A stretch of DNA of 64,000 nucleotides from Oscillospiraceae bacterium. Its GTDB lineage: Bacteria > Bacillota > Clostridia > Oscillospirales > Ruminococcaceae. The notes under the pieces were generated by a model. It made no database searches, had not been told where the DNA came from, and saw nothing but the letters and a program-made list of their open reading frames with translations. The DNA lies in NCBI GenBank assembly GCA_017473015.1, contig JAFUNP010000030.1, forward strand, positions 1 through 64,000, written 5' to 3'. Of this stretch, positions 17,428 through 25,648 are shown one piece after another; the stretch's first letter is position 1, and each line of letters begins with the position of its first letter. A program made the translations under genes and the position numbers.

Positions 17428-19647
17428 TTATTCTACATAAGTAGGGTCGTAATAAGTTACGGTAATTGTGGTACCCATAGGTACTTTATCACCGGCATTC
17501 GGGCTCTGGGACTGTACCCTGACGCCGCTGTTGCCGCTGTATGCACCCTGTTCGGAAATATTCAGTCCCATGGCATCAAGGGTGCTGTTTACCGACCGCG
17601 GCGTTTTGTCGCGCAGGTCAGGTACTGTCACCATGGTGGCTTCGCCCTGCTCGGTATAAGCAATTACAGTGCTGCCGGTGGTTACTTTCTGCCCATAGGC
17701 CGGGTACTGTGATACCACCGTGTCACCGCTGCCCACAGTCTTGATGGACAGACCGGACTGCTGCAGCTTAACGGCTGCATCTGTGATATGGTATCCGGTG
17801 ATGGATGGTGTAGTCACTGACACCAGCTTCTGTTCTTCTGCACTGAATACCTGTTCAATGCCCAGGTACGGCAGAATTTCACCCATGAGAGCGCCTACAA
17901 CAGGACCGGCGAGAATACCGCCGTAGTAGCCGTCTTCACCTGTAGGTGTGTCAAACAGGATAAGAATGGCAATTTCCGGGTCATCACAAGGTGCCACGCC
18001 CACAAAGGATGCTATGTAGTCGTTGTCCCGGGCTGTGTCCAGTTTCTGGGATGTACCGGATTTACCGCCTACACGGTAGCCTGCCACATAAGCACGGCGG
18101 GCGTTTGTATCAACGTTTTCTTTCAGAATATTTCTTATAATTTCGCTGGTTTCTTCACTGATAACCTGACGGCGGATTTCAGGAGTCATATCCTTTACCA
18201 CATTGCCTTCGCTGTCCAGCATCTGTGAAACCAGATGAGGTGTTACCAGATTGCCGCCGTTTACCGCCGCGGCCACGGCTGTAATCATCTGAATAGGGGT
18301 GATTTTATTTGACTGGCCGAAAGCGGAGCTGGCCAGAGTAACTGTGGTGTGATTATCGGCTGTATAATGCAGGCTGTTCTGCTCACCGGGCAGGTCTATG
18401 CCGGTTTTTTCAGCCAGGCCGAAGGAGTAGAAGTAATCGTAAAAGGTATCCTTGCCCATAGTCAGACCGATATCAATAAAAGCAGGGTTACATGAATTTA
18501 TAAGGGCCTGTGAGAAAGTTTCATGGCCGTGTCCCCATGTCTGGGCGCATTTCATAGTTCTGTTTTCCACCTGCACAGAGCCTGAACAATTAAAGGTGGA
18601 ATACAATGTCTCTGTGCCGGCATCAATAGCAGCTGAAGCGGTAACTATTTTAAATACAGAACCAGGTTCGTACAAATCGTTTACAGCTTTGTTTCTCCAC
18701 TGTTTCTGACGGGCCCGGCTCATAGCCTGAGAACGCTGTGTATCGTCAGTAATGGCCATTATACTGTTGTACAGTTCTTCATCCACCAGGGCATAAGGTT
18801 CATTGGGGTCGTAGGAGGGATAGTTTGCCATACCAAGTATAGCACCTGTTTTCACATTCATTACTATACCTGCTGCACCTTCAACAGCACCGTGCTTTTC
18901 AGCGTTGAGCGCCAGATGCTTTTCCAGATAGTGCTGTACCGTTTCATCTATGGTAGTCACCAGGCTGTAGCCGTCACGGGTTTCACTGATGACCTCATTG
19001 CCATAACCCATATCTTCGCCCCAGCCGTTTTTGGCGGCAATAACTCGGCCGTTTTCACCGGTAAGTTCTTCGTCGTAATAGCTTTCCAGACCGGCCAGCC
19101 CCTGGTTGTCAGAGCCGCAGAAGCCCAGTATTGTGGCAGCAAAATCACCGTAAGGATAGTAGCGTTTGTAGTCCTCCACTATATTTACACCGGACAGTTT
19201 GTTCTCCTTGCAGAACCGTATGACCTCATCGGCCAGCGGTTTATCCACCTTTTGCTTTACTATTTCGTAATAGCTGGAGGTGCGCTTGAGCTTGGTAAGA
19301 ATAGTTTCTTCGTCTACTTCCAGTATTTTGCTGAGTCCCCGGGCTATAGTCCGGTGCTGTTCAGTTTTGCTTTCTGCCGGAGAGACAAAAATAGTCCACA
19401 CCGTGGCAGTCTGCGCCAATACCTTCATATTGGCATCATAAATAGTGCCGCGTTTTGCGGACAGTTCTGTTTCACGCAGCTGTATCTGCGTGGCACGTGT
19501 TTTATATTTTTCATAGTTCACAATCTGTATTCTGAACATATTCGCAGCCACTATGGCAAAACACAGGCAGGCGCAGAATGAAACAAACATGGTTTTTTTG
19601 CGCATTGTGTTTGTCACGTGGGACTGATTTTTTCTATTGTTAGCCAT
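17428..19647 (-). CDS. Class B penicillin-binding protein (FtsI/SpoVD type) with PASTA domains
   Basis: 739 residues: one N-terminal membrane helix (about 20-42), a dimerisation/pedestal domain, and a transpeptidase domain with the active-site SVFK near residue 330, SCN near 385 and KSGTS near 530. Two PASTA domains close the protein (about 605-735). It crosslinks septal peptidoglycan with its SEDS partner. PASTA domains are shared by Gram-positive division PBPs and by sporulation SpoVD; which role applies cannot be decided here. Confidence 0.94.
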   Translation of the reverse strand: MANNRKNQSHVTNTMRKKTMFVSFCACLCFAIVAANMFRIQIVNYEKYKTRATQIQLRETELSAKRGTIYDANMKVLAQTATVWTIFVSPAESKTEQHRTIARGLSKILEVDEETILTKLKRTSSYYEIVKQKVDKPLADEVIRFCKENKLSGVNIVEDYKRYYPYGDFAATILGFCGSDNQGLAGLESYYDEELTGENGRVIAAKNGWGEDMGYGNEVISETRDGYSLVTTIDETVQHYLEKHLALNAEKHGAVEGAAGIVMNVKTGAILGMANYPSYDPNEPYALVDEELYNSIMAITDDTQRSQAMSRARQKQWRNKAVNDLYEPGSVFKIVTASAAIDAGTETLYSTFNCSGSVQVENRTMKCAQTWGHGHETFSQALINSCNPAFIDIGLTMGKDTFYDYFYSFGLAEKTGIDLPGEQNSLHYTADNHTTVTLASSAFGQSNKITPIQMITAVAAAVNGGNLVTPHLVSQMLDSEGNVVKDMTPEIRRQVISEETSEIIRNILKENVDTNARRAYVAGYRVGGKSGTSQKLDTARDNDYIASFVGVAPCDDPEIAILILFDTPTGEDGYYGGILAGPVVGALMGEILPYLGIEQVFSAEEQKLVSVTTPSITGYHITDAAVKLQQSGLSIKTVGSGDTVVSQYPAYGQKVTTGSTVIAYTEQGEATMVTVPDLRDKTPRSVNSTLDAMGLNISEQGAYSGNSGVRVQSQSPNAGDKVPMGTTITVTYYDPTYVE

Positions 19648-19749
19648 TTGGTTCTCTTTCAGTCGCTTTTATTATGGATTTAGGCGAAGAATAACAAAGA
19701 CATATTTTGTCTGTACTCTCCGCCCGTATTATACTAAATTATTATTTTT

Positions 19750-20223
19750 TCACGGCAATAAATATGACAGTATCGGTTGTATTGCCTCGCCCAGTTTTTC
19801 TGTCACGGTGTTGTCGGCTACCACGATTTTGTTTTCGCTTTCCAGCTCAACATATTTTTTCTGTGAAGAGTCCATTTTTACCATACCCAGTGTGTTGATG
19901 GCATAATCTTCGATTTCATCCAGTGACATACGGCTTTCCAGTGTGAATTCCAGATAGGATTTTTCGCTTTCCAGCTGTGTGATAGTTTCCTGTTCATCAG
20001 CGATTTTTGTGGAGTAAGCTGTAATGGACGCATTTGTGGCAATAACACCGATAATCAGTGCAAACAGAACTGCAATGCTTACAACATTGAAAATTCTTTT
20101 ACCCAGCGCAAATTTGGTCTGGGCATTGATGAGAACGCTCTGCTTTTTTTCTTTTCTGGCTATATGTCTTTCCTGCTCTGATTCATAAAAAGACAAATCA
20201 TAGGCCACATTTCTTCTGTCCAT
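19750..20223 (-). CDS. ftsL: Division protein FtsL
   Basis: 157 residues: a basic cytoplasmic N-terminus, one membrane helix (about 48-70), a leucine-zipper-like coiled coil (about 75-100) and the YAINTLGMVKMD segment typical of FtsL. The protein is longer than many homologues because of a 35-residue C-terminal tail with a second weak hydrophobic end. Identity rests on structure and on its place between rsmH and the transpeptidase. GGGAG precedes the ATG. Confidence 0.88.
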   Translation of the reverse strand: MDRRNVAYDLSFYESEQERHIARKEKKQSVLINAQTKFALGKRIFNVVSIAVLFALIIGVIATNASITAYSTKIADEQETITQLESEKSYLEFTLESRMSLDEIEDYAINTLGMVKMDSSQKKYVELESENKIVVADNTVTEKLGEAIQPILSYLLP

Positions 20224-20241
20224 AACTATACTCCCCGTTTT

Positions 20242-21174
20242 TTAATATTCCAGTTTTTCAACAATTCTCAGCTTGGCTGAACGGCTGCGGCGGTTTTCTT
20301 CCTGTTCTTCCCGGTCCGCCACCAGCGGTTTATTTGTGATAAGTTTTGCTTTTGCCTTGCCGCCGCATACGCATACAGGGAATTCCTTTGGACAGGTACA
20401 TTTTACTGCCAGCTGTTTGAAGTACTGTTTTACTATTCTGTCCTCCAGGGAATGGAATGTGATGATACACATCCTGCCACCCGGATTCAGCATTTCAAAA
20501 AGGTCTTCCAATGCATCTTTCAAAGCTCCCAGTTCATCGTTTACTGCTATGCGCAGAGCCTGGAAAGTTTTGCGCGACGGATTTTTACTTTTTCTTCTTT
20601 CAGCCGCAGGATAAGCACTGTTTACTATCTCTGACAGCTGCATTGTGGTTGTAATTGGTTGGTTTTCTCTGTAAGCTACGATTTTTTTCGCTATCTGATA
20701 AGCGAATTTTTCTTCGCCGTATTCTCTTAATATATCGGTGATTTCCTGTAATGACAAAGTATTCACCAGGTCGGCTGCTGAAGGACCTTCTTTGCTCATG
20801 CGCATATCCAGATATGCGTCAGCATGGTAAGAAAAGCCTCTTTCCGCGTTGTCCAGCTGATAACTGGAAACCCCCAGGTCCAGCAGAACACCGTCTATCT
20901 TTTCCACGCCCTCTTTTGCCAGGGCTGTGCGTGCGGCACGGAAATTGGTGTGCAGAACCTTTGCAGGCAGTCCCTGCAGTCTTTCGGTGGCTACGGCCAC
21001 TGCATCAGGGTCCTGGTCCAGGCCGTACAGCATACCGTTTTCAATTCTTTTTGCTATTTCTTTTGAGTGCCCGGCACCGCCACAGGTACCGTCCACATAT
21101 ATACCGTCAGGTCTGATTGCCAGTCCCTCTATGCACTGCATCAGCATTATCGGTTTGTGACTGAATTCGCTCAT
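20242..21174 (-). CDS. rsmH: 16S rRNA (cytosine1402-N4)-methyltransferase RsmH
   Basis: 310 residues. The SAM loop GTCGGAGHS is near residue 30, with LLDLGVSSYQLD near residue 100 and the C-terminal NRRSRSAKLRIVEK. It methylates C1402 in the decoding centre of 16S rRNA. It starts 3 nt after mraZ, the conserved pair at the head of dcw clusters. Confidence 0.97.
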   Translation of the reverse strand: MSEFSHKPIMLMQCIEGLAIRPDGIYVDGTCGGAGHSKEIAKRIENGMLYGLDQDPDAVAVATERLQGLPAKVLHTNFRAARTALAKEGVEKIDGVLLDLGVSSYQLDNAERGFSYHADAYLDMRMSKEGPSAADLVNTLSLQEITDILREYGEEKFAYQIAKKIVAYRENQPITTTMQLSEIVNSAYPAAERRKSKNPSRKTFQALRIAVNDELGALKDALEDLFEMLNPGGRMCIITFHSLEDRIVKQYFKQLAVKCTCPKEFPVCVCGGKAKAKLITNKPLVADREEQEENRRSRSAKLRIVEKLEY

Positions 21175-21177
21175 AAC

Positions 21178-21597
21178 CTAAAACTCCATATCTATCAGCT
21201 TCCGCTCAATAGCGGCAAAGTCAGTGTTGCGCTGATGTTCTTCATAGGCTTCTTTATCCCAGATTTCTGCGTAGCTTCTGGCGCCTATAACCACGATGTC
21301 CTTTGTAATACCGGCGTGGTCTTTCAGGTACTGTGGCAGAAGAATACGGCCCTGCTTGTCCGGTACCAGCTCCACAGCGTTACCGTAGAGAACACGCAGC
21401 ATATCTTTGGCCTGAACTGTAGGCATATCGTCAAAACGGCTGTCCAGCTTGTCCCACTGTTCTTTGCCATATGCAACCAGACATTTGTCAAACCATTTGG
21501 TCACATATAAGACATCGCCCATTTCGTTACGGAATTTTGACGGAAAGTTTGCACGGCTTTTGGAATCGACTGTATAGTCGAATCTGCCCATCAACAT
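21178..21597 (-). CDS. mraZ: Transcriptional regulator MraZ
   Basis: 139 residues from the ATG that has AAAGGTGG upstream; an earlier GTG in frame lies within that ribosome binding site. Two copies of the AbrB-like double-psi barrel are present: MGRFDYTVDSKSRANFPSKF, then the second motif KQGRILLPQYL near residue 85. MraZ forms a ring that binds phased direct repeats upstream of its own gene and controls the dcw operon. Repeats of exactly that kind lie 40-85 nt upstream of this start. Confidence 0.96.
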   Translation of the reverse strand: MLMGRFDYTVDSKSRANFPSKFRNEMGDVLYVTKWFDKCLVAYGKEQWDKLDSRFDDMPTVQAKDMLRVLYGNAVELVPDKQGRILLPQYLKDHAGITKDIVVIGARSYAEIWDKEAYEEHQRNTDFAAIERKLIDMEF

Positions 21598-21637
21598 ATT
21601 TACCGCCACCTTTCCGTTAATTTTCAGGAAATGCGCC

Positions 21638-21680
21638 CACTTTTAACCACTTTTTTTCACAAATGAACACTTTTCCCCAC
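21638..21680 (-). promoter_or_regulatory. MraZ operator: five GTG boxes at 10-bp spacing
   Basis: On the minus strand five GTG trinucleotides repeat every 10 bp exactly (plus-strand CAC ending at 21640, 21650, 21660, 21670 and 21680), three or four of them in an AAAGTG context. This fits the AAAGTG-type direct repeats known for MraZ. The array begins a few bases after the predicted transcription start, so bound MraZ would block initiation or escape. Confidence 0.85.
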
Positions 21681-21690
21681 TGTTTCTAAT

Positions 21691-21719
21691 ATTATACATC
21701 ATACCGGGGGTAAATGCAA
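21691..21719 (-). promoter_or_regulatory. Promoter of the dcw operon
   Basis: Minus strand TTGCAT (21714-21719), 17-nt spacer, TATAAT (21691-21696), immediately upstream of the phased GTG boxes. Confidence 0.8.
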
Positions 21720-21812
21720 CTTAAAATAAGTAAATTTCACAAGGCCAAAATGGTAAATTTTTCATATCAGAAGGTAATTTAAAAGCCGCAGAAAACAAGG
21801 GAAAACACGCAA

Positions 21813-21848
21813 AAACACCGTGTATTTCCATCGAAATACACGGTGTTT
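21813..21848 (-). terminator. Strong terminator of the pfkB-mpg-acetyltransferase unit
   Basis: Perfect 16-bp stem AAACACCGTGTATTTC / its complement with a CATC loop, followed on the minus strand by TTTTTG. Confidence 0.92.
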
Positions 21849-21850
21849 CA

Positions 21851-22402
21851 TTATTCTTCAAAATTCAGTTTTCTTATTATTTTTGCAGGAACCCCCGCCA
21901 CAATCACATCCGGCGGCACATCCTTTGTAACCACGCTGCCGGCACCCACTATACTGTGTTTACCTATGGTCACCCCCGGCATTACCGTAACATTTGCACC
22001 TATCCATACATCATCCTCAAGAACGATGGGAGCGCCCATAATGTCGCTTTCACCGTCGTGATTTCGGATTCGGTAATCAGTGCTGTGGGTGGCTGTGGTC
22101 AGCACCACATTCGGCCCCAGAAGCACATTGTCTCCCACGATAACCTTTTCGTGGTCCAATACAGTCAGGTTGTAATTGGCATAAAAATGCCTGCCCACAA
22201 AGATATTTTTGCCATCATCACAATGGAACGGAGGTTCAATAAGTGTTTCCTCCCAACACTGTCCCAACAGTTCTTTCAGCAGTTCATAACGCTTTTCCAG
22301 TTCCGCCGGGTGGCTGTTGTTGTACTGGTACACCAGGTCACGGCTTTTTTCTATAGCTGCATACCAGTCAGGTGTGTAGCCTCCTAAAAATTTCTTTTCC
22401 AT
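21851..22402 (-). CDS. Maltose/galactoside-type O-acetyltransferase
   Basis: 183 residues. An N-terminal helical Mac domain (YELLKELLG) is followed by a left-handed beta helix of hexapeptide repeats with the catalytic-site ATHSTD near residue 110 and the late IVGAGSVVTKDVPPDVIVAG motif. The enzyme transfers acetyl from acetyl-CoA to a sugar hydroxyl; the true sugar is unknown. AGGTGA precedes the ATG and it begins 4 nt after the glycosylase gene, so three genes form one operon. Confidence 0.9.
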   Translation of the reverse strand: MEKKFLGGYTPDWYAAIEKSRDLVYQYNNSHPAELEKRYELLKELLGQCWEETLIEPPFHCDDGKNIFVGRHFYANYNLTVLDHEKVIVGDNVLLGPNVVLTTATHSTDYRIRNHDGESDIMGAPIVLEDDVWIGANVTVMPGVTIGKHSIVGAGSVVTKDVPPDVIVAGVPAKIIRKLNFEE

Positions 22403-22406
22403 AAAA

Positions 22407-22910
22407 TCACCTGACCACAAAACGCCACAGGGCGTTGCGGTCCTTTTCTTCTGCGTAATTTATTCCTATTCTTGGTGTAGCTGTGTAGGGCAGGCTCTCC
22501 CCATCCTCCAGCCATATTCTATCGCTTTCAAGCAGATTTTCACCATTGAAACTGCGGTCGATAGACAGAGCCTTTGTCAGTTTACCCGGTCCCTTATAGC
22601 CCTCTACGCCACGGATAAGCACCGCCTGAGGGGTACCCTCTGTGCCGCTGACAAAGTTCAGCATGTTGTGTATACCATAGCACAGATACACATAGCACAC
22701 GCCACCCTCTGCCCACATAATATCTGTACGGGCAGTCCTGCCTTTATGCGCATGACAGGCAGTGTCCTCTGTGCCTATATAGCATTCGGTTTCGGTTATT
22801 CTGTATCGGTGTATGGTGCCGTCAATATTTCGGCATATATATTTACCTATAAGAGACTGTGCCAGAGTTTGACCGTCACGGGTAAAAAAATCAACATCAA
22901 TTATTCTCAT
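22407..22910 (-). CDS. Alkyladenine (3-methyladenine) DNA glycosylase, Mpg family
   Basis: 167 residues. Family motifs are TLAQSLIGKYICR, ITETECYIGTEDTACHA (with the catalytic Glu and flanking residues), GGVCYVYLCYGIHNMLN and GPGKLTKAL. It removes alkylated purines in base excision repair. The ATG lies one base after the pfkB-type stop codon; longer in-frame starts lie inside that gene. Confidence 0.92.
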   Translation of the reverse strand: MRIIDVDFFTRDGQTLAQSLIGKYICRNIDGTIHRYRITETECYIGTEDTACHAHKGRTARTDIMWAEGGVCYVYLCYGIHNMLNFVSGTEGTPQAVLIRGVEGYKGPGKLTKALSIDRSFNGENLLESDRIWLEDGESLPYTATPRIGINYAEEKDRNALWRFVVR

Positions 22911-22911
22911 A

Positions 22912-23811
22912 TTATCTGAATACTGCATCAAATTCATCCTGAGAAAGCAGTGCGCCTTTCACTCCTACCACAGCAGCAGCCACTCTGTTGGCTGTTGCAA
23001 TAGCCTGAGCCATAGTCATACCGCCGTGGAGACAGGCCATAACAGCACCTATATGGCTGTCACCTGCACCAATGGTATCCACCACATTGTCCACCTTTAC
23101 AGCTGGGGCATAGCTGTGCTCATTACCATCGTACCATGAAGCCCCTTTTTCTCCCAGGGTAACAATAACAGTGTTTCCGGTCATTGAATACATTTTTTCC
23201 ATTGCGCCTTTCACATCATCTGTATTAAAATACTCTTTGATTTCGTCATCATTCAGATGCATCACAGGATGCAATCTGTACAGGCGTTCCATGAGTTCAG
23301 GCCGTATTTTCATAATTCTTGGTCCGGGTGAAAAGAAAACAGGCACATTGGTATGTTTTTCCAGGAAATGTACAATTTCACCACCTGTGGCTTCTTCGAT
23401 TTCCAGACCGCAGATATATACACTGTGAATATCATCCATGTCCACTTCATTCAGCCATTCCTCGTGAATAAGATATTCCGCACCATGGTATGAAACAAAG
23501 GTTCTTTCGCCGCTTTCTTCCACAAAGCAGTAGCAGCAGCCGTTGTCCATATCCACCGGTGGAATAGGGCTGATAAGTCCCTGTTTGCGCAGACCATTGC
23601 GGACAAAATCGCCGTAAATACCTGTGCCGACAGGTGAAAAAAGGATATTGGGTGTGCCAAAATTGCGGATAGTGTCAGACACATTGTAAGCACAACCGCC
23701 CATAGAGGCTGTCTGGCTGGAAATATGTATGTCCGCTTTAGTGGTAGGCAGATAGTCAACATTGATAATCATATCCACCACAGTTGACCCTATAACAAGT
23801 ATTTTCTTCAT
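22912..23811 (-). CDS. PfkB-family (ribokinase-like) carbohydrate kinase
   Basis: 299 residues. N-terminal MGGCAYNVSDTIRNFG glycine motif and the C-terminal anion-hole signature DTIGAGDSHIGAV with its catalytic Asp near residue 250. The family phosphorylates sugars, nucleosides or their derivatives; the substrate here cannot be read from sequence. GGGGAG precedes the ATG. It is the first gene of the operon with the glycosylase and acetyltransferase. Confidence 0.9.
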   Translation of the reverse strand: MKKILVIGSTVVDMIINVDYLPTTKADIHISSQTASMGGCAYNVSDTIRNFGTPNILFSPVGTGIYGDFVRNGLRKQGLISPIPPVDMDNGCCYCFVEESGERTFVSYHGAEYLIHEEWLNEVDMDDIHSVYICGLEIEEATGGEIVHFLEKHTNVPVFFSPGPRIMKIRPELMERLYRLHPVMHLNDDEIKEYFNTDDVKGAMEKMYSMTGNTVIVTLGEKGASWYDGNEHSYAPAVKVDNVVDTIGAGDSHIGAVMACLHGGMTMAQAIATANRVAAAVVGVKGALLSQDEFDAVFR

Positions 23812-23851
23812 AATTCTCCCCCCAGAAGAAGTTTTAAAATAATACTGTAAT

Positions 23852-23860
23852 ATTATATCA
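23852..23860 (-). promoter_or_regulatory. Extended -10 promoter of the pfkB-type operon
   Basis: TGATATAAT on the minus strand, about 40 nt upstream of the start codon; no clear -35 box. Confidence 0.5.
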
Positions 23861-23905
23861 AATATATTGTATGAATAACAATAGTCAATTTGTCCATAAC
23901 TGTTA

Positions 23906-23934
23906 TTGACCGGACGGCATCACTGTGATAATAT
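23906..23934 (+). promoter_or_regulatory. Promoter of the ArsC/Spx-like gene
   Basis: TTGACC (23906-23911), 17-nt spacer, TAATAT (23929-23934). Confidence 0.65.
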
Positions 23935-23961
23935 AAACTCAGAAACGCAGGGAGGTAAATT

Positions 23962-24315
23962 ATGCTGTTTATATGTTATCCAAAATGCTCCACCTGTGCA
24001 AAAGCCCAAAAATGGCTGGATGCCAACGGTGTGGAATATGATTTCAGAGATATAAAGCTGAACAACCCAAAGCCGGACGAACTGGCTGAATGGCATGAAA
24101 AAAGCGGACTGGAGATGAAAAAGTTTTTCAATACCAGCGGTTTGCTTTACAAAGAACTGAAACTGAAGGACCGTCTGCCTCAGATGACAGATGATGAAAA
24201 ACTGGCGTTGCTGTCCAGTGACGGTATGCTGGTAAAAAGACCGCTGCTGATAGGCGACGGTTTTGTACTGGTGGGATTTAAAGAAAAAGAATGGTCCGAA
24301 AAACTGGGTAAATAA
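23962..24315 (+). CDS. ArsC/Spx-family thioredoxin-fold protein
   Basis: 117 residues, the family length. The N-terminal CSTCAKAQKWL gives a CxxC redox site at residues 9-12, and LVKRPLLIGDGFVLVGF is the C-terminal family motif. The YffB/MgsR/Spx subgroups include RNA-polymerase-binding stress regulators and reductases of unknown substrate. The essential arsenate reductase CX5R pattern is not evident. GGGAGG precedes the ATG. Own promoter; tRNA-Gln lies downstream with a separate promoter. Confidence 0.88.
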   Translation: MLFICYPKCSTCAKAQKWLDANGVEYDFRDIKLNNPKPDELAEWHEKSGLEMKKFFNTSGLLYKELKLKDRLPQMTDDEKLALLSSDGMLVKRPLLIGDGFVLVGFKEKEWSEKLGK

Positions 24316-24352
24316 GCGGATAAAATTATTTTGAAATTTTTTCAAAAAAGTG

Positions 24353-24381
24353 TTGACAATCCAATAAAGCTGTGGTATTAT
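24353..24381 (+). promoter_or_regulatory. Promoter of tRNA-Gln
   Basis: TTGACA (24353-24358), 17-nt spacer, TATTAT (24376-24381), 17 nt upstream of the mature tRNA. Confidence 0.8.
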
Positions 24382-24398
24382 AATTAGGCACTAAGCGA

Positions 24399-24474
24399 TG
24401 GGGTATCGCCAAGCGGTAAGGCATTGGACTCTGACTCCAACATTCCCTAGGTTCGAATCCTAGTACCCCAGCCA
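24399..24474 (+). tRNA. tRNA-Gln (anticodon CTG)
   Basis: A full cloverleaf with acceptor TGGGGTA / TACCCCA, anticodon arm TTGGA-CTCTGAC-TCCAA with CTG at 24431-24433, a GGTTCGAATCC T arm and an encoded CCA. It reads CAG codons. A U-G-rich 5' pair (U1-A72) is typical of tRNA-Gln. Confidence 0.95.
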
Positions 24475-24476
24475 GA

Positions 24477-24510
24477 AGAGAAACTTCGAATATGAAGTTT
24501 CTCTTTTTTT
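24477..24510 (+). terminator. Terminator of tRNA-Gln
   Basis: Perfect 11-bp stem AGAGAAACTTC / GAAGTTTCTCT followed by seven T, starting 2 nt after the CCA end. Confidence 0.92.
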
Positions 24511-24592
24511 GTTATAGAAAATATGTTTTCCATATAAAACCGGCCGCCTCTGCAGATGTTGCATCTCCGCATTGACAGCCGTTTTGTTTTTA

Positions 24593-24784
24593 TCAATATT
24601 CCAGCATTACTGCGTCAGTGGGACAGGACTTTTCTGCGTTTTTCGCGTTATCCATGCTGCCTTCCGGCACATCTGTAAGCACCGCCTCTGCTTTGCCATC
24701 ATCACTCATAGCAAACACCACCGGGCACACAGATGCGCAAATCCCACAGCTTATGCAGCTGTTTTTATCTACAAAAGCTTTCAC
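24593..24784 (-). CDS. Ferredoxin with one 4Fe-4S cluster
   Basis: 63 residues from a GTG start with AGAGGTGA upstream (a longer frame starts before the ribosome binding site). Cluster ligands are CISCGICASVCP plus the distant Cys in SCPTDAV; the second cluster of clostridial 2[4Fe-4S] ferredoxins is replaced. It is a small acidic electron carrier. Monocistronic. Confidence 0.93.
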   Translation of the reverse strand: MKAFVDKNSCISCGICASVCPVVFAMSDDGKAEAVLTDVPEGSMDNAKNAEKSCPTDAVMLEY

Positions 24785-24906
24785 AATATCACCTCTTTCC
24801 AGTGTTATGGTGGTCAAAGCGGCGTAATTTATTCATGTCGAAAATAGTACTTTACATATTGGCAAAAAAATACTAAAATAAGAATATATTTTCATGGAGG
24901 TCGATT

Positions 24907-25296
24907 ATGTTTATACCTGTTTTATCCTCGTCATGGATAGTTAACGAAATATTGCATGAATGGCTTGGCGTAATGGTAAACTTTTTTGTTATCATGCTGG
25001 AATTTATGGGGTTGATAGTAATTGTCTATACCGCACTGAAATCTTTCAGCGGCTGGATAAAAAAAGACCCCGCTACCCGTCTGAATCTTGCAGAGGGACT
25101 TGCCATGGCACTGTCATTCAAACTGGGCGGCGAAATTCTGCGTACTGTTGTGGTGCGCGATATGTCCGAAATTATACAGGTGGGTGCAATTATCATTCTG
25201 CGTGCCGCACTGACATTCCTTATTCACTGGGAAATCAAGAATGAGGAGCAGGATATAAAACAACATTCTGTTAATGAACATTCCCATAATACATAA
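24907..25296 (+). CDS. DUF1622-family membrane protein
   Basis: 129 residues with three hydrophobic segments (about 10-45, 60-78 and 90-110) and the family pattern EGLAMALSFKLGGEILRTVVVRD in the middle. Function of the family is unknown. TGGAGG precedes the ATG. The C-terminus is hydrophilic and His-rich. It is followed 14 nt later by another small membrane protein, so the pair is likely co-translated. Confidence 0.82.
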   Translation: MFIPVLSSSWIVNEILHEWLGVMVNFFVIMLEFMGLIVIVYTALKSFSGWIKKDPATRLNLAEGLAMALSFKLGGEILRTVVVRDMSEIIQVGAIIILRAALTFLIHWEIKNEEQDIKQHSVNEHSHNT

Positions 25297-25310
25297 AAAG
25301 AGGTTAGAAT

Positions 25311-25598
25311 ATGAAAGCTATATTTGCTGCGCTGAACACACTGGCAGTAGCGCTGATATTTGAAATAGAAAGACTGAACGCCTTGCTGGCTGGCCCACTG
25401 GACGGTGCCGGCACAGGTATCAGCCTGTTTTTCGGCATAGTGGAAATCAATGACACAGTGCCATGGGCACAGGTGCCGGAATATATATTTGCTATGAAAA
25501 CTATTATGATGGCTATTATGGCCTACAACATTATCTTTATAGTAATTGAATATAAAAAGAGCCGTAAAAGACTGGCAGAACAGGCCGAAAGCAAATAA
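25311..25598 (+). CDS. Small membrane protein paired with the DUF1622 gene
   Basis: 95 residues with two hydrophobic stretches (about 5-25, weak, and 62-82, strong) and a basic, Lys/Arg-rich C-terminal tail. AGAGG lies 7-8 nt before the ATG. No family recognised. A strong terminator follows, so it ends the two-gene unit. Confidence 0.7.
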   Translation: MKAIFAALNTLAVALIFEIERLNALLAGPLDGAGTGISLFFGIVEINDTVPWAQVPEYIFAMKTIMMAIMAYNIIFIVIEYKKSRKRLAEQAESK

Positions 25599-25605
25599 AA
25601 TAATC

Positions 25606-25637
25606 ATCCCCGTACCGAAACAGTACGGGGATTTTTT
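25606..25637. terminator. Bidirectional terminator
   Basis: Perfect 10-bp stem ATCCCCGTAC / GTACGGGGAT with a 7-nt loop and six T on the plus strand, between convergent genes. Confidence 0.9.
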
Positions 25638-25648
25638 ATGTAATACTA

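Noticed and set aside
24536..24590. Imperfect inverted repeat after the ferredoxin gene
   Set aside because: Pairing is interrupted and the T-run is modest; it may terminate the ferredoxin transcript, but I cannot support a precise structure.
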